A program made the position numbers and the translations under genes. The notes under the pieces are model-generated. The model saw nothing but the letters and a program-made list of their open reading frames with translations. It ran no database searches and was not told where the DNA came from. 64,000 nucleotides of DNA, taken from Sulfitobacter sp. D7. GTDB taxonomy: Bacteria > Pseudomonadota > Alphaproteobacteria > Rhodobacterales > Rhodobacteraceae. Positions 8,220 through 16,128 of the stretch are shown one piece after another. Location of the stretch: the NCBI RefSeq assembly GCF_003611275.1, contig NZ_CP020695.1:1-64000 (forward strand). The letters are read 5' to 3'. Every line of letters starts with the position of its first letter. The first letter of the stretch is position 1.

Positions 8220-8719
8220 GTGGCAGGGTCCAGAAGTTGCGGCGCAAAGAGGCGCAAAAGCCCGCGCAGGATCAGCACAACGGCGGTGAGATAGGTCATC
8301 ACCGCGATGAACATGCCGATGTAAAAGGTCGGAATTTCAAGGTATTCGGTCACGTCGCCATAGCTCAGCGCGCGGTAGGCTAGGTCCACCACCCGCCCGG
8401 CTGGAAACCACAGCATCACCCCGCACCCCAGCGTCACCAGCCCGTCGCGCCAGCGTTGCAGCCCCCAATTTTCAAAGGGGCGGTCCAGCAGGTCAGCAGC
8501 GATATGCCCCTCGCGGCCCGACAGAACGGGCAGGGCAGAGAAAACGATCAAGGCGATGCCGATGCGGATCAGCTCGGTCGCGGCTTCGATCGGGGCGTTG
8601 AAGACCGAGCGCATGATGACATCGGCAAAGGTCAGCACCATCAGCGCGAAAAGCGCGACAGAGGCCATCGTCATCGGCAGGGCCGAGAGGGCGGTGGTGA
8701 GGCGGATCAAAGAGCGCAT
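8216..8719 (-). CDS. TRAP transporter small permease (DctQ family)
   Basis: This is the small membrane subunit of the TRAP importer, about 167 residues with four predicted membrane helices and the family signature FADVIMRSVFNAPIEAATEL near the N-terminus. The reading frame stays open further upstream, to 8806, but that would overlap the binding-protein gene. The ATG at 8719 (MRSLIRL) places the first helix where DctQ proteins have it, so I chose that start. The stop overlaps the start of the large permease gene. With the binding protein and the large permease it makes a complete transporter. Confidence 0.9.
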   Translation of the reverse strand: MRSLIRLTTALSALPMTMASVALFALMVLTFADVIMRSVFNAPIEAATELIRIGIALIVFSALPVLSGREGHIAADLLDRPFENWGLQRWRDGLVTLGCGVMLWFPAGRVVDLAYRALSYGDVTEYLEIPTFYIGMFIAVMTYLTAVVLILRGLLRLFAPQLLDPAT

Positions 8720-8777
8720 GGCGGTTCCCTGGCTGGGGGCCGACCGCTGCTGCGACCGGCCCCTTTGGCGGTGGGGG

Positions 8778-9797
8778 TTACTGGCTGGCGTTTGCCATTT
8801 CCTCACGCATCATCTCATAGGCGGCTTGCCCATCGACACCGGCTTCGTCCAACTCGGCGATCACCTTGTCGCGCACCTTGGCGGCCATTTCGGCAAAGCG
8901 GGCCTGATCCTCTTCAGAGGCGGTGACGATCTTGTTGTCGCCTGCGGCTTCGGTCGCCTCACGCGCGTCCACGTCGCTCTGATCCCAGACGGCACCCATC
9001 ATGCGGCTCGCCGTCTCGCCAAAAACTTCGCTGTCGAGCTTTTGCTGCACGTCTTCGGGCAGGCTGTCAAAGGTCTCTTGGCTCATGATGACCGAGAAGG
9101 AACCGCGATAAAAACCACCGGGCATTTCATAGACGTTCTTGGCCACTTCGTTCAGTTTAAAGCTGATCCGCTCGCCCATGTTCATCGCCACGGCGTCAGC
9201 GGCACCGGAATCGAGGGTTTCGTAAACCTTGGGCGCGGGCACCTGAATGCCGACGAGGCCAAGCTCCGCCCCCACATCCGCCGAAACACCGCCACCGAGA
9301 CGGGTTTTAAGCCCTTGGAGGTCTTCCAGCGAGGCGACTTCTTTGTTGGAGTGAATCTGCCCCGGACCGTGGGTCGTCAGCGCAATAACCTTCACGCCGC
9401 GGTGCTCGTCCAACTCGGCCAGCATCGCCTCATGCACGCGCCAATGGGCAACCGAAGCCGCCTCGGCATTGCCTTCGTATCCGGGGATTTCCACCAGCTT
9501 GGTGCCGACGAAACGACCGGGCGTGTAGCCATGAAACAGGATCGCGATATCGGCGGCACCGTCCAACAGCAGGTCCATCTGCGCGGGCGGCGGGGCAAGG
9601 CCGTTTTTCAGCTCGGTTTCGATCAGCCCATCGCTGGCTTCGGACATCATGTCGGTCAGTTGCGTGAACATGCCGGTGTTGACCGGGTGGCTTGGTGGCA
9701 GCCAAGTGGAAATGGTCAGCGTCTCGGCGGCAAACGCGCCGGTCGCGGTGCAGAGCGCAAGCGCACTCGTCGTGAGAAACTTGGTGAATTTGGTCAT
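8778..9797 (-). CDS. TRAP transporter periplasmic binding protein (DctP family)
   Basis: This 339-residue secreted solute receptor has a clear signal peptide (MTKFTKF, hydrophobic core, cleavage after AFA near residue 23). The mature part has the DctP fold, starting with LTISTWLPPSHPV. It includes the segment with LKTRLGGG and the strongly conserved helix region around DAVAMN. A good GGGGAGGAG ribosome site precedes the ATG. It is the first gene of the TRAP unit. Upstream lie a TATACT -10-like element and an inverted repeat resembling the one in front of the oxygenase operon. The natural ligand is unknown; an aromatic or indolic acid is an inference from context. Confidence 0.92.
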   Translation of the reverse strand: MTKFTKFLTTSALALCTATGAFAAETLTISTWLPPSHPVNTGMFTQLTDMMSEASDGLIETELKNGLAPPPAQMDLLLDGAADIAILFHGYTPGRFVGTKLVEIPGYEGNAEAASVAHWRVHEAMLAELDEHRGVKVIALTTHGPGQIHSNKEVASLEDLQGLKTRLGGGVSADVGAELGLVGIQVPAPKVYETLDSGAADAVAMNMGERISFKLNEVAKNVYEMPGGFYRGSFSVIMSQETFDSLPEDVQQKLDSEVFGETASRMMGAVWDQSDVDAREATEAAGDNKIVTASEEDQARFAEMAAKVRDKVIAELDEAGVDGQAAYEMMREEMANASQ

Positions 9798-9863
9798 TTT
9801 GGGCTCCTCCCCATACCGTTCGATATGCCTTGGCGGGGTTCTCCCAAACCCGTGTCGCCAAGT

Positions 9864-9879
9864 ATATGCTTTTTCATGT
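9864..9879. promoter_or_regulatory. Putative MarR operator upstream of the TRAP operon
   Basis: The half-sites ATATG (9864-9868) and CATGT (9875-9879) are separated by six bases. The arrangement copies the repeat at 10529-10544, with one change in the right half-site. Read on the minus strand, the element overlaps a TATACT -10-like hexamer for the TRAP binding-protein gene, so a bound MarR protein could block transcription. Confidence 0.55.
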
Positions 9880-9935
9880 ATTCACATTTACAGCACGATT
9901 GGAACCATTTTTTGCGCGCAGGGCAAGGGCTGCGA

Positions 9936-10430
9936 TCAGCCGCGTTGATCCGCAGTGTCGTCCAAGGCGGCCAGCAAGGATTTCAGCGCCGGTTTCAATT
10001 GCGCGCCCTCATTGCCCTTGAGCATTTCGATCAAAGCGGCCTCATGACGGCGCGCTTGCGGCACCAGTTCGGCGGCCAGCGCCCGGCCCGCATCGGTCAG
10101 ATAGACACGCACCCGGCGGCCATCGGCGGGGTCACTGCGGCGGATCAGCAGGCCGCGTTCCTCCATCTGGGCGATGATCCGGGTGAGTCGTGATTGCTCG
10201 GCCAGCGCCTGCCGAGCCAGTTGCGTGATCATCGCGCCATCGGTGTCCGACAGACAGGCCAGCACGCGCCATTCCGGCACGCGCAGCCCCGCCTTGCGCA
10301 CCTGCGCGTGGAACTGTGCGCTCGCCACATCGCTGGCCGCCGCCAACAAATAGAGCAGGTAATCGGAGACGAATCCCCCCTCCTGACCCGTGTCTTTGTC
10401 AGAGGTTGCGTCGGTCTTTTGCTGCGTCAC
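9936..10430 (-). CDS. MarR family transcriptional regulator
   Basis: This 164-residue winged-helix regulator of the MarR family is divergent from the Rieske operon. The DNA-binding part spans about residues 45-125: the recognition segment LAEQSRLTRIIAQMEERGLL is followed by a wing with the family signature DPADGRRVRVYLTDAGRAL. MarR proteins that control aromatic acid catabolism usually repress until a pathway acid or CoA-thioester binds. The predicted start is a GTG with only a weak ribosome site. Matching inverted repeats occur on both sides of the gene, upstream of the TRAP unit and the oxygenase operon, which suggests that it controls both. IAA-degradation loci (iac/iad types) also carry MarR regulators. 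Confidence 0.9.
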   Translation of the reverse strand: MTQQKTDATSDKDTGQEGGFVSDYLLYLLAAASDVASAQFHAQVRKAGLRVPEWRVLACLSDTDGAMITQLARQALAEQSRLTRIIAQMEERGLLIRRSDPADGRRVRVYLTDAGRALAAELVPQARRHEAALIEMLKGNEGAQLKPALKSLLAALDDTADQRG

Positions 10431-10516
10431 ACCTGTTAAGCCTTTGATGGAAAGAGGGCTCCTTGCGCCTCGGCACCCCTAAATGGCGGGCAAAATCGCG
10501 CTTGGCAAGAAAACCC

Positions 10517-10545
10517 TTGACCGAAACTATATGAAAAATCATATT
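10517..10545 (+). promoter_or_regulatory. Promoter and MarR-type operator of the Rieske operon
   Basis: TTGACC (10517-10522), a 17-base spacer and CATATT (10540-10545) form a plausible sigma-70 promoter. Over the spacer and -10 lies a perfect inverted repeat, ATATG (10529-10533) and CATAT (10540-10544), with six bases between. This placement suits repression by the adjacent MarR protein. The reductase start codon is about 20 bases downstream, after a GGGAGGA ribosome site. Confidence 0.7.
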
Positions 10546-10567
10546 GTTTACCACGGGAGGACATCAC

Positions 10568-11518
10568 ATGACGAAGATCAACGCTATTGTGCGGGAGGTC
10601 ACAGCGCTGACCGATCGCATCAGTGAGTTCCAGATCGCAGCCGCAGATGGCAGCGCGCTGCCGCGGTGGGAGGCGGGCGCCCATGTGCTTTTCGATCTGC
10701 CCGACGGCGACACCCGCGCCTATTCTCTGATCTCCTTCGATCCGATTCCCGAGGCCCCCGAGAGCTACCGCATCGCCGTCCAACGCGAACCTGAGGGCAA
10801 GGGCGGATCAACCCATATGCACGGGCTGAAACCGGGGGCAGAAATCACCTGCGCCGCGCCGAAGAACGACTTCCCCCTGACCCAAGACGCGCCTGCGGTG
10901 CTGCTGGCAGGGGGGATTGGCATCACGCCGATGATCTCAATGGCGGCGACGCTCAAGGCCGCTGGTCAGGCGTTTGCATTTCACTACTCAGGCCGCAGCG
11001 CATCCCTGATGGCCTATCGCGATCCCCTGCGCGCGACCTTTGGCGATGCCTTGCATCTGCATTGTGACGATGACGACAGCGCGCTGAACCTTGATGCGGT
11101 GATTGCCTCTGCGGGGGGCGACGCGCATTTCTATGTCTGTGGCCCCAAGGGGCTGATCGACGCGGTCAAGGCGAAGGCCGAAGCCGCTGGTATCGCGCCT
11201 GACCACATCCACTTCGAACTCTTCGACGCACCCCAAGAGCAGCAGGGCGACAGCGCCTTCGAGGTCGAAGTCGCCTCAAGCGGGGAGGTTTTCACCATCC
11301 CGCCCGGCCAATCCATCATCGACGTGCTGGAGGCGGGGGGCGTCGATGTCATGTACGACTGCCAGCGCGGCGACTGTGGCATCTGCCAATGCGACGTGAT
11401 CAGCGGCACGCCCGATCACCGCGACGTGGTTCTGTCCGAGGCGGAACGCGCGGCAGGCAATGTCATGCAAATCTGCGTCAGCCGCGCCAAATCACCGCGC
11501 CTTGTACTCGACATCTGA
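10568..11518 (+). CDS. Oxygenase reductase, FAD/NAD and plant-type [2Fe-2S] (VanB-like)
   Basis: This 316-residue electron-transfer protein carries electrons from NAD(P)H to a Rieske oxygenase. The order is an FAD/FMN-binding barrel (RAYSLIS), an NAD-binding domain (GGIGITPMISM) and a C-terminal plant-type ferredoxin with YDCQRGDCGICQC plus a later Cys. This order is that of class IA phthalate or vanillate-type reductases. The start is the ATG at 10568, which has a strong ribosome site; an earlier in-frame start at 10544 would lie in the promoter. It is the first gene of the operon and sits 11 bases before the oxygenase alpha subunit. A VanB-like name refers to architecture only, not to substrate. 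Confidence 0.92.
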   Translation: MTKINAIVREVTALTDRISEFQIAAADGSALPRWEAGAHVLFDLPDGDTRAYSLISFDPIPEAPESYRIAVQREPEGKGGSTHMHGLKPGAEITCAAPKNDFPLTQDAPAVLLAGGIGITPMISMAATLKAAGQAFAFHYSGRSASLMAYRDPLRATFGDALHLHCDDDDSALNLDAVIASAGGDAHFYVCGPKGLIDAVKAKAEAAGIAPDHIHFELFDAPQEQQGDSAFEVEVASSGEVFTIPPGQSIIDVLEAGGVDVMYDCQRGDCGICQCDVISGTPDHRDVVLSEAERAAGNVMQICVSRAKSPRLVLDI

Positions 11519-11529
11519 GGGAGGAACTC

Positions 11530-12864
11530 ATGGGACGTTACGACAGCCCGGCGGCACTGGCCGCCCTCGTGCAGCCACATCAGGTGCACCGCGATATCTA
11601 CACCGACGCGGAGGTGTTCCAACAAGAGATGAAGCATCTTTTCGCCAATGCGTGGGTCTTTGTCGGCCATGAAAGTCAGACGCCGAACAAGGGCGATTAT
11701 TTCAGCACCCACATCGGCACCCAGCCGGTCATTCAGGTGCGTCATTCCACCGGCGACATCCATGTGCTGCTGAACCGCTGTCCGCATAAGGGCACCAAGA
11801 TCGTGATCGATCGGCAGGGCAACACCGGCAAGTTCTTCCGATGCCCCTATCACGCATGGAGCTTCAAAACCGACGGCTGCCTTTTGGCGATCCCGCTCAA
11901 AAAAGGCTACCAAGATACCGGGCTGGAAGAGACCGACAGCGGCAAGGGCATGCGCAGCGTTGGCGATGTGAAGAACTACCGCGGCTTCATCTTTGCCCGG
12001 CTCGCGGAAGAGGGCATCAGCTTCGAAGAGTTCTTTGGCGCGAGCCTGACCTCGCTCGACAATATGGTGGACCGTTCCCCCGCCGGACGGCTCGAAGTCG
12101 TCGGCCCGCCGCTGCGTTACATGCATCATTGCAACTGGAAGATGCTGGTCGAAAACCAGACCGACACCTGCCACCCGATGGTAGCCCACGAAAGCTCTGC
12201 CGGGACGGCGGTGAAACTCTACGAGGAAATGGACCTCCCCGAAGGTGCCCCCAAGCCCCCCGCGATGGAGATCATCGCCCCCTTCATGTCGCCTTACGAA
12301 TTCTTCGAAGGCATGGGCATCCGCACTTGGCCCAATGGCCACGGGCATACGGGCGTAAACCATTCAATCCACTCGGATTACGCCGCCATCCCCGGCTATT
12401 TCGAAGCGCTCTGCGACAGCTATGGAGAGGAGAAAGCCAAGGCGATCTTGGACGAAAACCGCCACAACACGGTCTATTTCCCGAACATCATGATCAAGGG
12501 CCCGATCCAGCAGCTGCGCGTATTCATCCCCATCGCGGCGGACCGCACGGTGGTGGAAAGCTACATCTACCGCCTTGTCGACGCCCCGGAAGAGCTGACC
12601 GCCCGCACCGCGATGTACAACCGCATGATCAACGCGCCGACCTCCATCGTCGGCCATGACGACTTGGAAATGTACGAGCGCGCCCAAGAGGGTCTGATGG
12701 TCGACGGTTTGGAATGGGTGAACATCCAACGCCTGATCGAAGACGACGAAGATTTTGAAGTGGAAGCGGTCGAAAACGGCACCACCGAACGCCAGATGCG
12801 CAACCAATTCCACGCTTGGGTCAAGTTCATGACCATGAGCCAAACAGCGGAGGCAGCGGAATGA
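11530..12864 (+). CDS. Aromatic ring-hydroxylating dioxygenase, alpha subunit (Rieske)
   Basis: This is the 444-residue catalytic subunit of a Rieske non-haem iron oxygenase. The Rieske cluster ligands are CPH at residues 84-86 and CPYH at 105-108. The mononuclear iron region follows at about 205-225, with NWKMLVENQTD and CHPMVAH supplying the Asp and His ligands. The start is ATG at 11530 after a GAGGGAGGA ribosome site. It overlaps the beta-subunit gene by four bases. With its neighbours it is inferred to dioxygenate an aromatic acid that is then activated with CoA; the CoA ligase and isatin-hydrolase-like genes suggest an indolic acid such as indole-3-acetate. The Rieske enzymes of iac and iad loci are the nearest known functional parallel. 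Confidence 0.93.
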   Translation: MGRYDSPAALAALVQPHQVHRDIYTDAEVFQQEMKHLFANAWVFVGHESQTPNKGDYFSTHIGTQPVIQVRHSTGDIHVLLNRCPHKGTKIVIDRQGNTGKFFRCPYHAWSFKTDGCLLAIPLKKGYQDTGLEETDSGKGMRSVGDVKNYRGFIFARLAEEGISFEEFFGASLTSLDNMVDRSPAGRLEVVGPPLRYMHHCNWKMLVENQTDTCHPMVAHESSAGTAVKLYEEMDLPEGAPKPPAMEIIAPFMSPYEFFEGMGIRTWPNGHGHTGVNHSIHSDYAAIPGYFEALCDSYGEEKAKAILDENRHNTVYFPNIMIKGPIQQLRVFIPIAADRTVVESYIYRLVDAPEELTARTAMYNRMINAPTSIVGHDDLEMYERAQEGLMVDGLEWVNIQRLIEDDEDFEVEAVENGTTERQMRNQFHAWVKFMTMSQTAEAAE

Positions 12865-13340
12865 GCGTGACGCGCGAGTGCCTGATCGACTTCATCTATG
12901 ACGAAGCGCGCATGTTGGACGAGGGGCGCTATACCGAATGGCTGAACCTCTGGCTGCCGGATGGGCATTACTGGATGCCGCTGGACTATCAACAGACCGA
13001 TCCGATCAATCAAACCTCGCTGATGTATGAGGATATGTTCATGCTGAAATTGCGCGTCGAACGGCTCAATGGCGCACGAACCTTCAGCCAAAAGCCCAAA
13101 AGCCGCTGCCATCATGTGATCCAGCGTCCTTTCGTCGATGAGATGGACATGGAGGCGGGACGTTTCGTCACCACCACCTTCATGCACTACGTTGAGACGC
13201 GGCTTGATGAGCAGCAACTGCTCGCCATCACCGCGCGGCATGAGTTGGCCTTGGTCGAGGGCGCGCTGCGGATCGCCAACAAACGGGTCGATATCGTCAA
13301 TTGCGATGCGGCCTTCCGCAACATCCAGTTGCTGCCATGA
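12861..13340 (+). CDS. Aromatic ring-hydroxylating dioxygenase, beta subunit
   Basis: This 159-residue small subunit has the SnoaL/NTF2-like cone fold of ring-hydroxylating dioxygenase beta subunits. Typical features are the N-terminal IDFIYDEARMLDEGRYTEWLNLW segment, where the first acidic helix contacts alpha, the Asp-Gly-His-Tyr-Trp stretch near residue 35, and the C-terminal KRVDIVNCDAAF strand. The start is ATG at 12861, overlapping the alpha stop as ATGA; an earlier in-frame ATG lies inside the alpha gene and is unlikely. It has no cofactor and stabilises the alpha3-beta3 assembly. Its stop overlaps the CoA ligase start in the same way. Confidence 0.9.
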   Translation: MSVTRECLIDFIYDEARMLDEGRYTEWLNLWLPDGHYWMPLDYQQTDPINQTSLMYEDMFMLKLRVERLNGARTFSQKPKSRCHHVIQRPFVDEMDMEAGRFVTTTFMHYVETRLDEQQLLAITARHELALVEGALRIANKRVDIVNCDAAFRNIQLLP

Positions 13341-14962
13341 TCGCGCCAGAGATCGCAACGGTTTACGCGGCCTTTCAGGACACCGCCGCGCAGCATCCCA
13401 ACCGCGCCTTTCTCAATGTCTTGCCAGAAACGGCGGAAATCTACGGCATCGCGGCGGGCGAGGTGAGCTATGCCGCAGCCGCGCGCGAGGTTGCGGCTTT
13501 GCGTGAGAACATCGCGGCGGCGGGCTACCTTTCCGGCCAGCGGGTCATGCTGCTGATGGAGAACCGCCCGGCCTTTTTCCTCTGGTGGCTGGCGCTGAAC
13601 GGTTTGGGCCTGTCGGTCGTGCCGGTGAACCCCGATCTGCGCGCGGCGGAACTGAGCTATATGATCGACCACGCCGAGCCTGTTTTGGCCGTGGCGATCC
13701 CTTCGCGGGGCGATGACCTGCGCGCGGCGGCGCGGCAGGCGGGGCGCGACATGCCGGTGATTGCACCGGGCGATCCACTCCCATCGCCGGTCACGTTCAC
13801 GGCCATCGCGGCGCATAATGGCGGCGCGGAGAACGCGGAAGCCGCACTTCTCTACACTTCCGGCACCACGGGCCAGCCCAAAGGCTGCATCCTCACCAAT
13901 ACCTATTTCCTCGACGCCGGGCGGTGGTACGCCGACACGGGTGGGCTCTGCGCCCTGTCGCAAGACCGCGAGCGCATGATTACGCCCCTGCCGATTTTCC
14001 ACATGAACGCGATGGCTTATTCCTTCATGGCAATGATCGCCGTGGGCGGCTGCCTGACCGCGCTTGATCGGTTCCATCCGCGCAGCTGGTGGGCCTCGGT
14101 TCGGGCCTCGGGGGCGACCTGCCTGCACTACCTTGGTGTCATGCCATCCATGCTGATGGGGGCCGAAGAAAGCGAAGCCGACCGCGATCACGCCCTGCGC
14201 TTCGGCTTTGGCGCAGGGGTCGACCCAAAACTCCACGCCGCGTTTGAGGCGCGCTTCGGCTTTCCGTTGGTGGAGGCTTGGGCCATGACCGAAACGGGCG
14301 CGGGCGCCGTGATCTGCGCCAACCGCGAACCCCGGAGGGTGGGCGAAAGCTGTCTTGGTGCCCCCGAGGGTGGGCTGGAGGTCCGGCTGCTCGACGATGC
14401 CGGGCAAGAGGCCGATCAAGGCGAACTGCTGGTGCGCCGCGCCGGTCCCGACCCTCGGCGCGGGTTCTTCGCGGGCTACTTCAAAAATGCCGAAGCCACG
14501 AATGAGGCATGGTCGGACGGTTGGTTTCACACCGGCGACATCGTGCGCCGTGCTCCGGATGGCGCGATGTATTTCGTTGACCGCAAGAAAAACGTCATCC
14601 GCCGCGCGGGCGAAAACATTGCAGCGGTTGAGGTAGAATCGACCCTGATGCGCCATCCCGCCGTGGCCAGCGCCGCCGTCGCCGCTGTGCCCGACGCGGT
14701 GCGCGGGGATGAGGTCTTTGCCTGTATCGTCGCCAAAGACAGCGCCGCCGATCCCGCCGCGCTGGCGCAAGAGATCACCCAATGGTGCCTCACCCAACTT
14801 GCCTATTACAAAGCCCCCGGCTTCATCGCCTTTGTCGAGGCGCTGCCCCTGACCGCGACCCAAAAACTCCAACGAGGGGTGCTGAAAACGCTGGCCGCCG
14901 ACCTGCTCACCGACCCCGCCACGCAAGACCTGCGCGGGATGAAGAAACGGACAGCGGCATGA
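13337..14962 (+). CDS. AMP-forming acyl-CoA ligase
   Basis: This 541-residue ANL-family enzyme activates a carboxylic acid with ATP and CoA. Core motifs are LLYTSGTTGQPKG (P-loop, near residue 170), an AWAMTETGAGAVI element near 315, GWFHTGDIVRR near 395, and the C-terminal DRKKNVIRRAGENIAA hinge with a catalytic Lys near 520 (TATQKLQRG). It is complete and of normal length. The start at 13337 overlaps the beta-subunit stop, and the gene is coupled downstream to the thiolase-like gene. In this context it should form the CoA thioester of the Rieske product. Substrate identity cannot be read from the sequence. Confidence 0.92.
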   Translation: MIAPEIATVYAAFQDTAAQHPNRAFLNVLPETAEIYGIAAGEVSYAAAAREVAALRENIAAAGYLSGQRVMLLMENRPAFFLWWLALNGLGLSVVPVNPDLRAAELSYMIDHAEPVLAVAIPSRGDDLRAAARQAGRDMPVIAPGDPLPSPVTFTAIAAHNGGAENAEAALLYTSGTTGQPKGCILTNTYFLDAGRWYADTGGLCALSQDRERMITPLPIFHMNAMAYSFMAMIAVGGCLTALDRFHPRSWWASVRASGATCLHYLGVMPSMLMGAEESEADRDHALRFGFGAGVDPKLHAAFEARFGFPLVEAWAMTETGAGAVICANREPRRVGESCLGAPEGGLEVRLLDDAGQEADQGELLVRRAGPDPRRGFFAGYFKNAEATNEAWSDGWFHTGDIVRRAPDGAMYFVDRKKNVIRRAGENIAAVEVESTLMRHPAVASAAVAAVPDAVRGDEVFACIVAKDSAADPAALAQEITQWCLTQLAYYKAPGFIAFVEALPLTATQKLQRGVLKTLAADLLTDPATQDLRGMKKRTAA

Positions 14963-16128
14963 GGCGTCAGGGCTATGACGGTGTGGTGCTCGCGGCACCC
15001 ACCTCGGTTCCCTACGCGCGCTACAGCAACGAGACCGCGCATTGGTGGATCGCCCGCGCCCTGCGCGAGATGTTGGGTGAAGCGGGAATCGCGCCGGCGG
15101 AGTTGGACGGATTTTCGGTCTCCAGCTTCTCGCTCGCCCCCGACACGCCGGTCGGGCTGACCCAACATTTGGGACTTTCCCCGCGCTGGCTTGATACCGT
15201 GCCCACGGGTGGGGCCAGCGGGGTGATCGCGCTGCGCCGTGCGGCGCGGGCGGTGCAATCGGGGGACGTGGATGTGGTCGCCTGCGTGGCGGGGGACGCA
15301 AACCGGATCGACAGTTTTCGCACCCTGCTCAGCGGGTTTTCGCGCTTTTCGATGGATGCCACCTTTCCCTATGGGTTCGGCGGCCCCAACGCCAGTTTCG
15401 CGCTGCTGATGGACCGCTACATGCAGGAATTCAGCGCCACGCGCGAGGATTTTGGCCATATTGCGGTCTCGCAACGCGCAAATGCGCTGAACTATCCTGC
15501 GGCCTTGATGAAGACTCCGCTAAGCTTGGCGCAGTATATGGACGCCCGGATGATCTCAGACCCCATCGCGCTGTTCGACTGCGTCATGCCCTGCGCCGGG
15601 GCCGAGGCGTTTTTGGTCATGCGCGAGGACGAGGCCCTGCGCCGCGACCTGCCCTTCGCCCAGATCAGCGGCACGATTGAACGTCACAACGCCTATCCCG
15701 AAGACCCGATGCAACTGCGCGGCGGCTGGGGCATGGACATTGGGGAGCTCTATGACATGGCGGGTCATGGGCCGGAGGGCGTCGACCTGTTGCAGACCTA
15801 TGACGACTACCCGGTGATCTCGATGATGCAGTTCGAAGACCTCGGATTTTGCGCCAAGGGGGAGGGGGCCGCCTTTGCCCGCAAGCGTGATCTCACGACC
15901 AACGGCGACTTCCCGCACAACACCTCGGGTGGGCAATTGTCGGTGGGCCAAGCGGGGGCGGCGGGTGGTTATCTGGGGTTGGTCGAAGCGATCCGGCAGG
16001 TGACCGGACAGGCCGAAGGCACGCAGGTTGCAAACGCCCGGCGGGCGCTGGTCTCGGGCTTTGGCATGATCAATTATGACCGGGGCGTCTGTTCGGCGGC
16101 GGCGATCATCGAAGGGGGCGGGGCATGA
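14959..16128 (+). CDS. Thiolase-fold protein lacking thiolase catalytic residues (possible retro-aldolase)
   Basis: This 389-residue protein has the SCP2-thiolase fold, including GFCAKGEGAAF and NTSGGQLSVGQ near the C-terminus. The CASG nucleophile motif of thiolases reads GASG at about residues 85-88, so the Cys is replaced by Gly. The GHP histidine is replaced by Gln331, and the final Cys is not in its usual context. It is therefore probably not a thiolase. Related thiolase-fold proteins (Ltp2 of sterol side-chain degradation) lack these residues and, together with a DUF35 OB-fold partner, act as retro-aldolases on beta-hydroxyacyl-CoA. The next gene supplies exactly such a partner. The start at 14959 overlaps the ligase stop. 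Confidence 0.85.
   Translation: MRRQGYDGVVLAAPTSVPYARYSNETAHWWIARALREMLGEAGIAPAELDGFSVSSFSLAPDTPVGLTQHLGLSPRWLDTVPTGGASGVIALRRAARAVQSGDVDVVACVAGDANRIDSFRTLLSGFSRFSMDATFPYGFGGPNASFALLMDRYMQEFSATREDFGHIAVSQRANALNYPAALMKTPLSLAQYMDARMISDPIALFDCVMPCAGAEAFLVMREDEALRRDLPFAQISGTIERHNAYPEDPMQLRGGWGMDIGELYDMAGHGPEGVDLLQTYDDYPVISMMQFEDLGFCAKGEGAAFARKRDLTTNGDFPHNTSGGQLSVGQAGAAGGYLGLVEAIRQVTGQAEGTQVANARRALVSGFGMINYDRGVCSAAAIIEGGGA

Noticed and set aside
8556..10193. A 545-codon plus-strand frame across the TRAP small permease, binding protein and MarR genes
   Set aside because: It is antisense to three well-supported genes and shows no recognisable motif.
13187..15301. A 704-codon open frame on the minus strand under the oxygenase beta, CoA ligase and thiolase-like genes
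   Set aside because: It lies fully antisense to genes with clear family motifs and is rich in Arg, Gly, His and Pro, as expected from shadow frames in GC-rich DNA. No domain is recognisable.
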